From JACIWG01 sp049969935 (GTDB lineage Archaea; Thermoproteota; Nitrososphaeria; JACIWG01), in contig JBMFNX010000039.1 of the NCBI GenBank assembly GCA_049969935.1, forward strand, positions 1 to 10,513: a stretch of 10,513 bases of DNA. The letters are read 5' to 3'. Position 1 is the stretch's first letter. Each line of letters opens with the position of its first letter. The position numbers were made by a program, and so were the translations under genes. Below are positions 1-6,363 of the stretch, one piece after another. The notes under the pieces were generated by a model, which saw only the letters and a list, made by a program, of their open reading frames with translations, was not told the DNA's origin and ran no database searches.

Positions 1-749
1 CCCGTGGCTAGGAAGCCGTCATATATTTGAGGCATTACCTGGAAACAGTATTTTACATATTTTAGATAGTTTATGCTTCTAGCCTTTGCAATATAGCCCC
101 TTGAGTGCTTGAAGACTTCAGGTTTAAGGTGGCTACACTGTATACTACTGTCTGCCAAAATCTTAAGCTTCGCTCTTTTAACTCTCAAAAAGAATTCTGT
201 GTCTTCTGAGTACGTCATCCTCTCATTAAAGCCGCCAACCTTATCAAATACACCCTTTCTTATCAAGGTAAAGCCCAAGCCGAGACCAGAAACTTCTGTA
301 ACACCCTTCTCCAATCTCATCATATACATCTTTTCATCAAGCTTTTTCTCCCCTTCAAGATAATAGGGTATGCCAAGTGCTGCAACATCACCTTCTTTCA
401 ACATAAATTTCACCATTCTTTCAACCACACCATTGTCAGGAGCCAAGACATCACTATCCCAAAATAAAATAAAATCTCCAACCATACTTTTCAAGCAAAT
501 ATTTCTAGCTTGCGGTATATTCGATCTTATTCTATAAAGTTCAGCTCCCAAATACTCTTTTCCTACTTTCTCAACAAAATTCTGTAGTACTTCAAATGTG
601 CCGTCAGTTGAATAGTTATCTACAAAAACCAGCTTAATATTCTTTTTTGGATACGATTGTGAATAAATGGACTGCAACACCTTTTCTATACAGTACCTTC
701 TATTGTAAGTTGGTACACCTATTGTGAGAATAGGATATAAGTCATTCAA
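1..749 (-). CDS. Family 2 glycosyltransferase, partial (3' end beyond window)
   Basis: I translated this by hand; 249 codons lie inside the window and the gene continues past base 1. It is predicted to transfer a sugar from a nucleotide-activated donor to a glycan or lipid-linked acceptor at the cytoplasmic face of the membrane. The GT-A nucleotide-binding start is ILTIGVPTYNRR (about residues 7-18), followed by VDNYSTDGT (43-51), a DxD-type metal/nucleotide motif FWDSD (96-100), GGFNERMTYSEDTEF (172-186) with the probable catalytic acidic pair E182/D183, and a His in CSHLKPE (205-211). No ATG occurs in frame after the upstream stop, so I chose the TTG at 749-747. A G-rich stretch lies about 13 nt upstream and a TATA-like box at 781-790. 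With the GT at 4428 and the rml genes it fits a surface-glycan locus. The fold is clear; donor and acceptor are unknown. Confidence 0.85.
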   Translation of the reverse strand, partial: MNDLYPILTIGVPTYNRRYCIEKVLQSIYSQSYPKKNIKLVFVDNYSTDGTFEVLQNFVEKVGKEYLGAELYRIRSNIPQARNICLKSMVGDFILFWDSDVLAPDNGVVERMVKFMLKEGDVAALGIPYYLEGEKKLDEKMYMMRLEKGVTEVSGLGLGFTLIRKGVFDKVGGFNERMTYSEDTEFFLRVKRAKLKILADSSIQCSHLKPEVFKHSRGYIAKARSINYLKYVKYCFQVMPQIYDGFLAT

Positions 750-780
750 GCTTACACTTTTTCCCCCTAAAAGCTTGTTA

Positions 781-790
781 ATAAATATTT
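781..790 (-). promoter_or_regulatory. TATA-like box for the partial glycosyltransferase
   Basis: The minus strand reads AAATATTTAT, centred about 36 nt upstream of the proposed TTG start at 749. This suits an archaeal TATA box with a short leader. It is seen by eye only and the surroundings are AT-rich. Confidence 0.4.
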
Positions 791-792
791 AA

Positions 793-963
793 TCTTCTAA
801 TCACGCTAAAAGTCCACTTGAAGGGATATGGGAGCTGAATGATTCAGTATTAAAGGCTACAGGGTTAGCGAGAGAGTATGCTGAGGAAAGGGATGCTATT
901 AGGAGGGCGAGTGTGAAGGTTGACTGGAGAAAACCCTTCTTTAAGAGAAAAATTTTAAGATAA
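793..963 (+). pseudogene. Unassigned gene remnant (C-terminal part?)
   Basis: An open stretch of 56 codons runs from just after a stop at 790-792 to a TAA at 961-963. It contains protein-like sequence, for example SPLEGIWELNDSVLKATG followed by LAREYAEERDAIRRAS and a basic tail ending KPFFKRKILR. The only possible in-frame start codon is a GTG close to the end, so this looks like the 3' end of a gene whose front was lost. The mix of charged and alanine residues suggests helices. I do not recognise the family. It stands divergent from the glycosyltransferase at 749. Confidence 0.35.
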
Positions 964-1222
964 TAAATCAATCCTATCACTTAAACAGTGGGAGGATGTG
1001 CAAAAAAATCTTTTCCCTACAACATCACCTCAAACATTCATCACCTTGTTTACGAGAGCATTGAGCCTCCTTTCATTCAAGCAAATATTCTATATTATTT
1101 TTGGTGAAGGAAATCCTTTTCTTCATCGACCACTTTAAAATAGAGTTTATTGATAAAGAAGAGAGGATAGTGTGCGAAGCTTCACCAAACCATCCTTACA
1201 CGTGAAAATAAAGTTATATTTT
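964..1222. other. Gene-poor spacer with a possible 33-codon ORF scrap
   Basis: No convincing gene was found. On the plus strand GTG at 1104 to TGA at 1203-1205 is open for 33 residues and reads like protein (contains FFIDHFKIEFIDKEERIVCE), but it has no ribosome-binding site and may only be a remnant of the same eroded region. The minus strand shows nothing coherent. Confidence 0.3.
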
Positions 1223-1900
1223 TTAAACCTTAGTATATACTTCTATACCGAATTTTAGTGCAGCCTCAAACGCCTTTTCTTCCGCATAAGGTGTAACAAT
1301 AATTTTTCTAGCCACACCCTTCTTAGTCTTCTCTTCATAAAATTCTACCTTCCTCTTGAACTCAAACACGTCAGATGCGTCAACATGAGATTTAACTTTA
1401 ATTAATATTATCTTTTCATCGTGGACGGCTACATCTATTTCTATAAGGCTGGGATAGCCAAAAACTTTTCCTTCATCATCGTATCCCCTCCACCTTTCAA
1501 CCCTAAAATTGAATTCCCTTTCAATGACAGCCTTCAACCCTTCTCTAAACGCCTCCTCAGACATTATACCCCATCTTGCACCCAATGCTGAAATATGTCT
1601 TTCAACCAAGGCAAAGCCTCTGTTCATATCCTCCCTAAGCTTAGCAATCTGTTCATCATGCCTCTTGAACCCAGCAACCATATCCTCCCTAAGCTTCACA
1701 ATCTCTTCATCATACCTTTTGAAGCCTTCAATCATGTCCTCCCTAAGTTTCACAGCCTCTTCCCTAAGCTCAACAAGCCTCTGCTCATGCATATCCAGCC
1801 TCTTTAGGATCTCGCCTAAACCCAAGAATCCGGCTACAGCATACCTAAACTCTCTGTCACGTTCTAGAAGCTCTAGAAACTCTTCCTTTAAACCACTCAT
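1223..1900 (-). CDS. Coiled-coil protein with C-terminal PD-(D/E)xK-like domain (DUF3782-type)
   Basis: The protein has 225 residues from the ATG at 1900; a TTG at 1921 would add seven. It starts with the SGLKEEFLELLERDREFRYAV head typical of archaeal DUF3782-like proteins. A heptad-rich coiled coil follows, with three 18-residue repeats sharing KLREDM (at about residues 51, 69 and 87). The C-terminal domain resembles a restriction-endonuclease fold: MSEEAFREGL, then EIDVAV (acidic residue D156) and the core strand IILIKVKSH (about 164-172). Relatives I recall have E-x-K in that strand; here the Glu is Lys (codon 1399-1397), so catalysis may be lost. The true role of this family is not established; DNA cleavage or binding is inferred from the fold. 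A TATA-like box 27 nt upstream supports the ATG and a leaderless mRNA. Confidence 0.8.
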   Translation of the reverse strand: MSGLKEEFLELLERDREFRYAVAGFLGLGEILKRLDMHEQRLVELREEAVKLREDMIEGFKRYDEEIVKLREDMVAGFKRHDEQIAKLREDMNRGFALVERHISALGARWGIMSEEAFREGLKAVIEREFNFRVERWRGYDDEGKVFGYPSLIEIDVAVHDEKIILIKVKSHVDASDVFEFKRKVEFYEEKTKKGVARKIIVTPYAEEKAFEAALKFGIEVYTKV

Positions 1901-1922
1901 ACAATAAAATATTTTAAACAAA

Positions 1923-1932
1923 GTATTTAAGA
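1923..1932 (-). promoter_or_regulatory. TATA-like box for the coiled-coil/nuclease-like gene
   Basis: The minus strand reads TCTTAAATAC, centred about 27 nt before the ATG at 1900. Transcription would start at or next to the ATG, as in leaderless archaeal genes. Confidence 0.4.
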
Positions 1933-1976
1933 ATAACTGTTGCCTTTAGAAATTCAGGTGTCTAGTTCCAGCTCAC

Positions 1977-2135
1977 CTAACAGGATGGTTTCTGTGATGA
2001 CAGCTCCCTTTTCACCCTCTGCCTGATCACGTCAAGCTTTTCAGCCGCCTCCCTTGCAAGCTCCTACCTAACCTTAGCCCTTATCGCCTCCCGAAGATAT
2101 TCATTTTAATACAACCTTTCCAGTTCCGCCACCAT
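1977..2135 (-). pseudogene. Small antitoxin-like gene with two in-frame stops
   Basis: From an ATG at 2135 one frame reads as a coherent helical, charged protein of 52 residues before TAG at 1979-1977, except for TAA at 2108-2106 (codon 10) and TAG at 2066-2064 (codon 24). The segments are MVAELERLY, NEYLREAIRAKVR and ELAREAAEKLDVIRQRVKRE. The EYLREAIR-type helix followed by a basic/acidic helical tail resembles C-terminal parts of small ribbon-helix-helix or VapB-like antitoxins, but that is only a resemblance. It lies in the otherwise empty stretch between the coiled-coil gene and the VapBC pair. Two substitution-type stops without a frame change indicate an old, unexpressed gene. Confidence 0.5.
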
Positions 2136-2263
2136 TATTTATTTAACTATTATCTATTTACAGGCCTTAAATATTTTAGAGGCTTCCTGAATGTACAAAA
2201 TTTTTTATTAATCAATATCGACTTATGAGAATATATTATGCTTAATAAAGGCTATAAGTTAAA

Positions 2264-2273
2264 CTTTATAAAT
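2264..2273 (+). promoter_or_regulatory. TATA-like box for the vapBC pair
   Basis: CTTTATAAAT is centred about 35 nt before the ATG at 2303. The predicted start of transcription, about 25 nt downstream, leaves a leader of roughly 10 nt that includes GGTGA (2294-2298). Confidence 0.5.
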
Positions 2274-2302
2274 TGGTTAAACATAATATTTTTGGTGAAC
2301 AT

Positions 2303-2548
2303 ATGACTAAAGCTATACTTAGGGTGAGAAAGAAGGGTGTGCTGATACTTCCAAAGTCTTTGAGGGAAACAGCTAACATAGTTGAGGGCGAAGTTGTTGC
2401 CGAGGCTGGGGAGGGGAAGATAGTTATAAGACCTTTCAAGCCGAAGTTGGTCGATATAAGCCCTAATGCTGTTGAAGAACTACTTAGTGAGGAGAGTAAA
2501 ATTGAAGAGGAGAAGCTTAAGAGAATCCTTAAAGAAGTATGTGGTTGA
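2303..2548 (+). CDS. vapB: AbrB/SpoVT-fold antitoxin (VapB-type)
   Basis: The protein has 81 residues. The N-terminus TKAILRVRKKGVLILPKSLRE is the swapped-hairpin AbrB DNA-binding motif (about residues 2-22), followed by VEGEVVAEAGEGKIVIRPF (27-45). The C-terminal tail from about residue 55 is highly charged and helical (EELLSEESKIEEEKLKRIL), as expected for a segment that wraps the toxin. I chose ATG 2303 because the AbrB motif starts there and GGTGA sits five bases upstream; an in-frame start 30 nt upstream would add ten unconserved residues. The 3' end overlaps the PIN gene by 8 nt. Its inferred role is to neutralise that PIN ribonuclease and repress the shared promoter by binding near the TATA box. 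Confidence 0.87.
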   Translation: MTKAILRVRKKGVLILPKSLRETANIVEGEVVAEAGEGKIVIRPFKPKLVDISPNAVEELLSEESKIEEEKLKRILKEVCG

Positions 2549-2987
2549 CACAAGTGTTCTAGTAGAATATATTATAAGGGACACGGTATATAGAAGTGTG
2601 GTTGAAAAACTGTTTAACGATACGCTGAAGAAGACTATTGAATTATATGTGACACCATCCACAATCTCAGAGCTCACATATGTGGCATCTAGTATCTATA
2701 AAATTGCCTCAGTCGAGAAGCCAAACGAGGAAGCCTTAAACTTCGTCGAATGGCTTAACACAAGAGTTAAGCACGTTGAAATAACATGGGAAATGGCGGT
2801 TGAAGCTGGAGAACTCAGGAAAAGGTTTAGGATAGCCCTAACAGACTGCTACGTTATAGCTGCCGCAGTAAAGCTTCAAGCAAAAGCCCTCTTTTTGAAG
2901 CCGGAAAAGGAGATGCTTGAAAAAATAGAAGAGTTAAAAAAGTTGCCGATAGCATTTCTTGCAGAAAACAAAATAAAACATTCATAA
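2541..2987 (+). CDS. vapC: PIN-domain ribonuclease toxin (VapC-type)
   Basis: The protein has about 148 residues from the GTG at 2541. VVDTSVLVEYI holds the first metal-binding Asp (D3), TISELTYV the Glu (E44), and ALTDCYVIAAAVKL the third acidic residue (D102). The usual fourth Asp is replaced by a KPEKEM segment, as I recall for one archaeal PIN subfamily. VapC proteins are Mg-dependent endoribonucleases, often cutting tRNA or rRNA; the target here is unknown. The start is not certain. An ATG at 2466 is in frame, but it would overlap vapB by more than 80 nt and put an unrelated, vapB-antisense-free tail before the first beta strand, so the GTG that overlaps the vapB stop by 8 nt is preferred. 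The pair looks intact, unlike the one at 3308-4051. Confidence 0.83.
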   Translation: MVDTSVLVEYIIRDTVYRSVVEKLFNDTLKKTIELYVTPSTISELTYVASSIYKIASVEKPNEEALNFVEWLNTRVKHVEITWEMAVEAGELRKRFRIALTDCYVIAAAVKLQAKALFLKPEKEMLEKIEELKKLPIAFLAENKIKHS

Positions 2988-3035
2988 TTTTATTAACTAA
3001 AAGCTTTATTATAGCAAAAAGACAAGTTTGCTTTC

Positions 3036-3307
3036 ATGGAAAAAGAGGGGGCCTGGTTTCTTGGAGCGGCGGAAAAGATAGTTCTCTAGCATTCTACGAG
3101 ATTCAAAAGAATGGAGGTTATGAGGTAGCTTCCCTCTTTACTCCATGCTCAACAAGTTTCCTGAAGACCACCATATATCCTTCAGCATCGGTCTTGAAAT
3201 GTTCTCTAAGAATATATAGGCCTAGCGAAGCTATAGCCTCAACCATTTCTACAAGAGCAACCTTAAAGTATACTTATTTCTGATATCATTCAAGAACATG
3301 TCAAGAC
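3036..3307 (+). pseudogene. Decayed Dph6-like (diphthine-ammonia ligase, PP-loop) relic
   Basis: A plus-strand frame reads GLVSWSGGKDSSLAFYEIQ then GGYEVASLF from 3050. The SGGKDS PP-loop (3065-3082) and the following helix match the N-terminus of the archaeal Dph6/MJ0570 family of ATP-dependent amide-forming enzymes of diphthamide synthesis. An ATG at 3036 is one base out of frame. Similarity then moves to another frame (MLNKFPEDHHISFSIGLEM from 3148), back to the first (SEAIAS), and again to a third (YLFLISFKNMSRLRK near 3270-3315). Several single-base indels and stops therefore break it, and its end runs into the convergent PIN gene. It cannot make a functional enzyme; a working copy would be expected elsewhere in the genome if the pathway is essential. 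Confidence 0.6.
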
Positions 3308-3808
3308 TTAGGAAAATTTCGCGTGTTTTATGTGCGCACGTATATGTTGGTGATATTCTTCCATAACGTTTCTAGGAATAGGGTTTTCAACTTCCATATC
3401 TTTGACCTTCTTTGACAGTTCTTCGTCTGCTGTGTATATCTTGTTGATTCCGAGCTCTTTGGCTAACTCTATTAGGTAGCCGTCCCATGAAGATACGCTT
3501 AGCTCTGATGCTGAGGCTATGGCTTTTTCGGCGACGGATTTCGGAAGGATCTCATAGAAGGCTGGTGATTCGACGGATATGGTTTTCAATAGAGCCTTTG
3601 CCACATGGCTACTTCTGAGTTTTAGGTATCTTGTCATGATAATGTAGGCGCCCAGATAGGTGCTCACTGGAATTAGGATGCGCTTTTTAAGCGTGAGAGC
3701 GTCCAGCAACAGTTGGGCTGCATGTTTGCGGGCGGGATTTCTGAAGTGGGCGAGAACTATGATGCCGACGTCAACCAATGCCTCAAACCCCAATTTTGTG
3801 GAACGCAT
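3308..3808 (-). CDS. PIN-domain protein (VapC-type toxin)
   Basis: The protein has 166 residues from the ATG at 3808; a TTG at 3841 is further upstream in frame and a TTG at 3793 is also possible. GFEALVDVGIIVLAHF carries the first Asp (D13). ILIPVSTYLGAYIIMTRYLKL is the conserved middle of an archaeal PIN subfamily, SSWDGYLIELAKELG has D109, and IYTADEELSKKV has D128. The tail NPIPRNVMEEYH also fits that subfamily. The predicted role is a metal-dependent RNase acting as toxin. Its 5' end overlaps the AbrB antitoxin gene by 26 nt, the normal arrangement, but that antitoxin is frameshifted, so this toxin either lacks its partner, depends on a related antitoxin, or is itself silent. Confidence 0.82.
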   Translation of the reverse strand: MRSTKLGFEALVDVGIIVLAHFRNPARKHAAQLLLDALTLKKRILIPVSTYLGAYIIMTRYLKLRSSHVAKALLKTISVESPAFYEILPKSVAEKAIASASELSVSSWDGYLIELAKELGINKIYTADEELSKKVKDMEVENPIPRNVMEEYHQHIRAHIKHAKFS

Positions 3809-4051
3809 ATTCCCTGTCAACGTATTTATCTTCACCCTCAACCTTCACCGTATCCAATTCCAGACTTGGAGCCATTTCCTCAAGCTCGGCGAAGGCTTTA
3901 CGGATCGAGTCAATAGAGAACTTTTCCAGTATAATCCTATTTCCAACAACCCTGCATACCATTTCCGCCTCCCCCTCTATCCCAGGGCCTTTCTCACATC
4001 CTTAGGGAGAACCGTGCGACCCTGCTTGTCCACATATACAGTTGCTTTCAT
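3783..4051 (-). pseudogene. AbrB-fold antitoxin (VapB-type) broken by a one-base frameshift
   Basis: From the ATG at 4051 the frame gives MKATVYVDKQGRTVLPKDVR then KALG, a textbook AbrB N-terminus, and stops at TAG 3979-3977 after 24 residues. Losing one base in or just after the Gly codon explains this: the next frame continues the family with IEGEAEMVCRVVGNRIILEK and a helical acidic tail SIDSIRKAFAELEEMAPSLE, ending at TGA 3785-3783 inside the PIN gene start. The corrected protein would have about 89 residues. It is paired with the PIN gene at 3308-3808. It could be a recent pseudogene, a sequencing or assembly error, or less likely programmed frameshifting; there is no obvious slippery homopolymer exactly at the break, though a G5 run lies a few bases downstream. 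Confidence 0.78.
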
Positions 4052-4082
4052 GCTAACCACAATTTATTCCATAAAAAATGCC

Positions 4083-4092
4083 AGATATAAAT
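4083..4092 (-). promoter_or_regulatory. TATA-like box for the AbrB/PIN pair
   Basis: The minus strand reads ATTTATATCT, centred about 36 nt upstream of the antitoxin ATG at 4051. This promoter appears intact even though the antitoxin gene is broken. Confidence 0.45.
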
Positions 4093-4232
4093 GTTCACGC
4101 GCATGCGTACACACACTGGTGAGCAACCCTTTCCGATCGTAGATTGCTACAACATCCGTTTTTAATCACATGCCACACGCTATGATGTTGCTAAATTTTT
4201 GGTTTTGATACTTTCTTGTTTATCGATGATGT

Positions 4233-4379
4233 TTGGAGGATGTTGTCTGGAAGCCTTATCGCCATAAGGGTGCTGGTAGGCCTCCTAGGAATCTATTGGG
4301 AATTTTGAAGGCTTTGATCGTTAAGCATGTTAGGAATATTCCAAGCGACCGGGAGCTTTACAGATGTTTAAGATTATAA
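4233..4379 (+). pseudogene. Transposase N-terminal fragment (IS4/IS5-like)
   Basis: One frame reads WKPYRHKGAGRPPRNLLGIL then KALIVKHVRNIPSDRELYRC before TAA at 4377-4379. The pattern Y-R-x-x-G-x-GRPP, then a Leu-rich helix, then SDREL is the start of IS5/DUF4096-type DDE transposases. The catalytic domain is absent and no start codon lies properly upstream (TGA precedes it by a few codons). No inverted repeats were found near it. It is a leftover of an insertion, lying directly upstream of the glycosyltransferase at 4428. Confidence 0.62.
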
Positions 4380-4427
4380 ATGAAATCTTTTTGAAAAAGA
4401 GGAAGTAGGTTGGATGTGTGAGAGACC

Positions 4428-5456
4428 GTGTTTAAGCCTGTTACATTAGTTTGGATCAACTATAATTCTATAAATTTTATAGATTTGGTTCTAAAGTCTT
4501 TAAAGTCATTGTATGATTTAGATTACCCTAAACTTTCTATTTTAGTACTAGACAATTGTTCGAATGATGGAAGTGATAGGATTTTGAGAGAAAATATGGA
4601 GAAGGTTGATAAGAGGGGGGTTATGAGATTTTATAGGAGTTCGAGAAATTATGGGTATGCTGGTGGAAACCTTTTAGGATACCTTCTTAATGGAGAAAGC
4701 GAATACTTTACTGTAGTTAACGATGATGTTATAGTTGAAAATGAAAGTCTACTGAAAATGGTAGAGTTTCTTGAAAAAGATATGGGTGCTGGTGCTGTTC
4801 AAGGCCTTTTAAGATCCCCTAATGGGACTATAAATTGTGCAGGCCACCTTCTAGACGAGTTTCTAGTATCCTACGCTATAGGGTTAGGGAAGAGAAACCA
4901 TTCTTACGTGAACCGTTCACATAATGTGACATACACGTGTGGAGCATATTCTGTTTACAGGGTTAAGGCCTTAAAGAAACTTGGTGAAGTCTATTTTCCA
5001 GAAGCATTCGGGTACCTGGATGACGACCTAATAGGCTTAAGATTGTGGAGCCTAGGCTATAAGTCAAAATATGTTCCAGTTGAGACAGGAACACATTATG
5101 GTGGAACCACGTTCACAAAATATAATATGTTGGCTGACGAATGTAATGTTAGAAACAGGCTCATTTTCAGACTTATAGCAGAATGTAGGTTCAAAAAACT
5201 TGCTGTACCAGCATCAATTTTTAGACTTATCCCAGCAATGGTAGGCAAGAAATCCATAGAAAGTGTGTCGAGGGCGATAGTGTATGGAATAAACTATGCA
5301 CGAGAGAGGATGAGGAGGGGTTGTAGGATAAAAGTTGATAATGCACCATTGATAAGGCTAACACCATTAGAGATTATGGCGCACACGATTTTACCGAATA
5401 GGTTAAGCAAAAGGCTTGTGATAAAAAGGTTAGAGGACAGGATTCCCTTAGGATAA
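4428..5456 (+). CDS. Family 2 glycosyltransferase, probable rhamnosyltransferase
   Basis: The protein has 342 residues, starting with GTG at 4428; a TGA four codons upstream leaves no earlier start. GT-A features in order: PVTLVWINYNS (4-14), LVLDNCSNDGSDRIL (39-53), RNYGYAGGNL (73-82), the metal-binding VVNDDV (96-101), GHLLDE (139-144), CGAYSVYR (171-178), and FGYLDDDLIGLRLWSLGY (194-211) with the likely catalytic acidic group D198-D200. THYGGTTF (222-229) follows. This order matches the WbbL/RfbF-like rhamnosyltransferase branch of GT2, and the adjacent rml genes supply dTDP-rhamnose. The substrate assignment is an inference from similarity and context. The C-terminal 90 residues are basic and helical, perhaps membrane-associated; no clear transmembrane span is seen. 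It converges with rmlD with only 7 nt between the stops. Confidence 0.85.
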   Translation: MFKPVTLVWINYNSINFIDLVLKSLKSLYDLDYPKLSILVLDNCSNDGSDRILRENMEKVDKRGVMRFYRSSRNYGYAGGNLLGYLLNGESEYFTVVNDDVIVENESLLKMVEFLEKDMGAGAVQGLLRSPNGTINCAGHLLDEFLVSYAIGLGKRNHSYVNRSHNVTYTCGAYSVYRVKALKKLGEVYFPEAFGYLDDDLIGLRLWSLGYKSKYVPVETGTHYGGTTFTKYNMLADECNVRNRLIFRLIAECRFKKLAVPASIFRLIPAMVGKKSIESVSRAIVYGINYARERMRRGCRIKVDNAPLIRLTPLEIMAHTILPNRLSKRLVIKRLEDRIPLG

Positions 5457-5460
5457 AAAA
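5455..5460 (-). terminator. Oligo-T terminator after rmlD
   Basis: A run of six T on the minus strand begins 3 nt after the rmlD stop codon, inside the last codons of the convergent glycosyltransferase gene. Archaeal RNA polymerase commonly terminates at such T runs without a hairpin. Confidence 0.35.
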
Positions 5461-5463
5461 GGT

Positions 5464-6363
5464 TTAAGAGAAGCTCATTTCATGCCTTAACCTTTTGAGA
5501 GAAGTTTGTATGTCAAGAGGCTTGCTTTTTAATATTCTTAATGCCTTACCAATGTTCAGTGACGAGTCCTTTGGCCTCTGTGCTGTCCAAGAGATTTTGT
5601 CTGATGTTGTCGGCATTATTAGATTTTTTTCTAGGTTAAATGTTTCTGCAACAAGTTTTGCGAAATCATATCTGCTTATTTTTGTCGCTCCAGCCAAATG
5701 GTATGTTCCAGTTATCCTTTTTTCTATTATTTCTGACAGCATTTCTGCAAGGTTTGTGTTATGTGTTGGAGAATTGTATTGGTCTAATACAACGTTTACT
5801 GGCTCACCTTTCCTCAGCTTCTCTATTATCCATAGGACAAAGTTTGCTTTTCCTGAAGCTGGAACGGAACCGTAGATGACGCTTGTTCTCGCAATACAAT
5901 ATTCTTTAAGCATGCCTTCCACTTCCTCTTCACCTTTAAGTTTTGTGTAACCGTAGTAGTTTATCGGTTCAGGCACATCATCTTCACAGTACATGCCCCT
6001 ATCTCCTTTAAACACGTAGTCTGTTGAAATGTATACGAGGAACGCATTATACTTTTTTGATAGTTTCACAATGTTTTTTGTTCCAATAACATTTGTTTTC
6101 CATGCGAGCTCTCTTTTAAGTTCGCATGCGTCAACGTTTGTTAATGCTGCAGCATGGACAACAGCTTCTGGTTTAGAGGCTTCAAAAACATTTTCCACAT
6201 CGTTTTCGTTTGATACGTCTAATTTTATTGGAATCCCATGTTCTGGCCTATTGCCAAAATAGGTGGAGTAAACTTTATAGCCTTTGCTCACAAGAATTTT
6301 TGTAAGCTTTGAGCCGAGTAGGCCGCTTGCTCCAGTAACTAGGATGTTCATGGCCGCTACCAT
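5464..6363 (-). CDS. rmlD: dTDP-4-dehydrorhamnose reductase
   Basis: This performs the last step of dTDP-L-rhamnose synthesis, NAD(P)H-dependent reduction of the C4 keto group. The 299-residue short-chain dehydrogenase fold shows ILVTGASGLLGSKL (7-20) with the GxxGxxG nucleotide motif, VVHAAALTNVDACE (68-81), VYISTDYVFKGDRG (110-123), and the catalytic Y137-x3-K141 in INYYGYTKLKGE. RTSVIYG and later NSPTHNTNLAEML are typical RmlD substrate-side segments. The start is ambiguous: ATG 6363 overlaps the rmlB stop (ATGGTAG) and suggests translational coupling, while ATG 6351 (MNILVTG) gives the more usual N-terminus. It is the last gene of the rmlC-rmlB-rmlD unit. Confidence 0.93.
   Translation of the reverse strand: MVAAMNILVTGASGLLGSKLTKILVSKGYKVYSTYFGNRPEHGIPIKLDVSNENDVENVFEASKPEAVVHAAALTNVDACELKRELAWKTNVIGTKNIVKLSKKYNAFLVYISTDYVFKGDRGMYCEDDVPEPINYYGYTKLKGEEEVEGMLKEYCIARTSVIYGSVPASGKANFVLWIIEKLRKGEPVNVVLDQYNSPTHNTNLAEMLSEIIEKRITGTYHLAGATKISRYDFAKLVAETFNLEKNLIMPTTSDKISWTAQRPKDSSLNIGKALRILKSKPLDIQTSLKRLRHEMSFS

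Noticed and set aside
1625..1775. Regularly spaced repeats considered as a CRISPR array
   Set aside because: They are contiguous 54-bp in-frame coding repeats encoding the coiled coil, without unique spacers.
1509..1907. A 132-codon Ser/Leu-rich plus-strand open frame
   Set aside because: It is antisense to the coiled-coil gene; its repeats simply mirror the 54-bp repeats of the real gene.
2466..2540. An earlier ATG start for the PIN gene at 2541
   Set aside because: It would overlap vapB by 83 nt and add 25 residues before the first PIN beta strand; the short overlap at 2541-2548 is the normal arrangement.
3660..4142. A 160-codon plus-strand open frame
   Set aside because: It is antisense to the PIN gene and the frameshifted AbrB gene, both of which match known families; its translation has no recognisable domain and odd composition.
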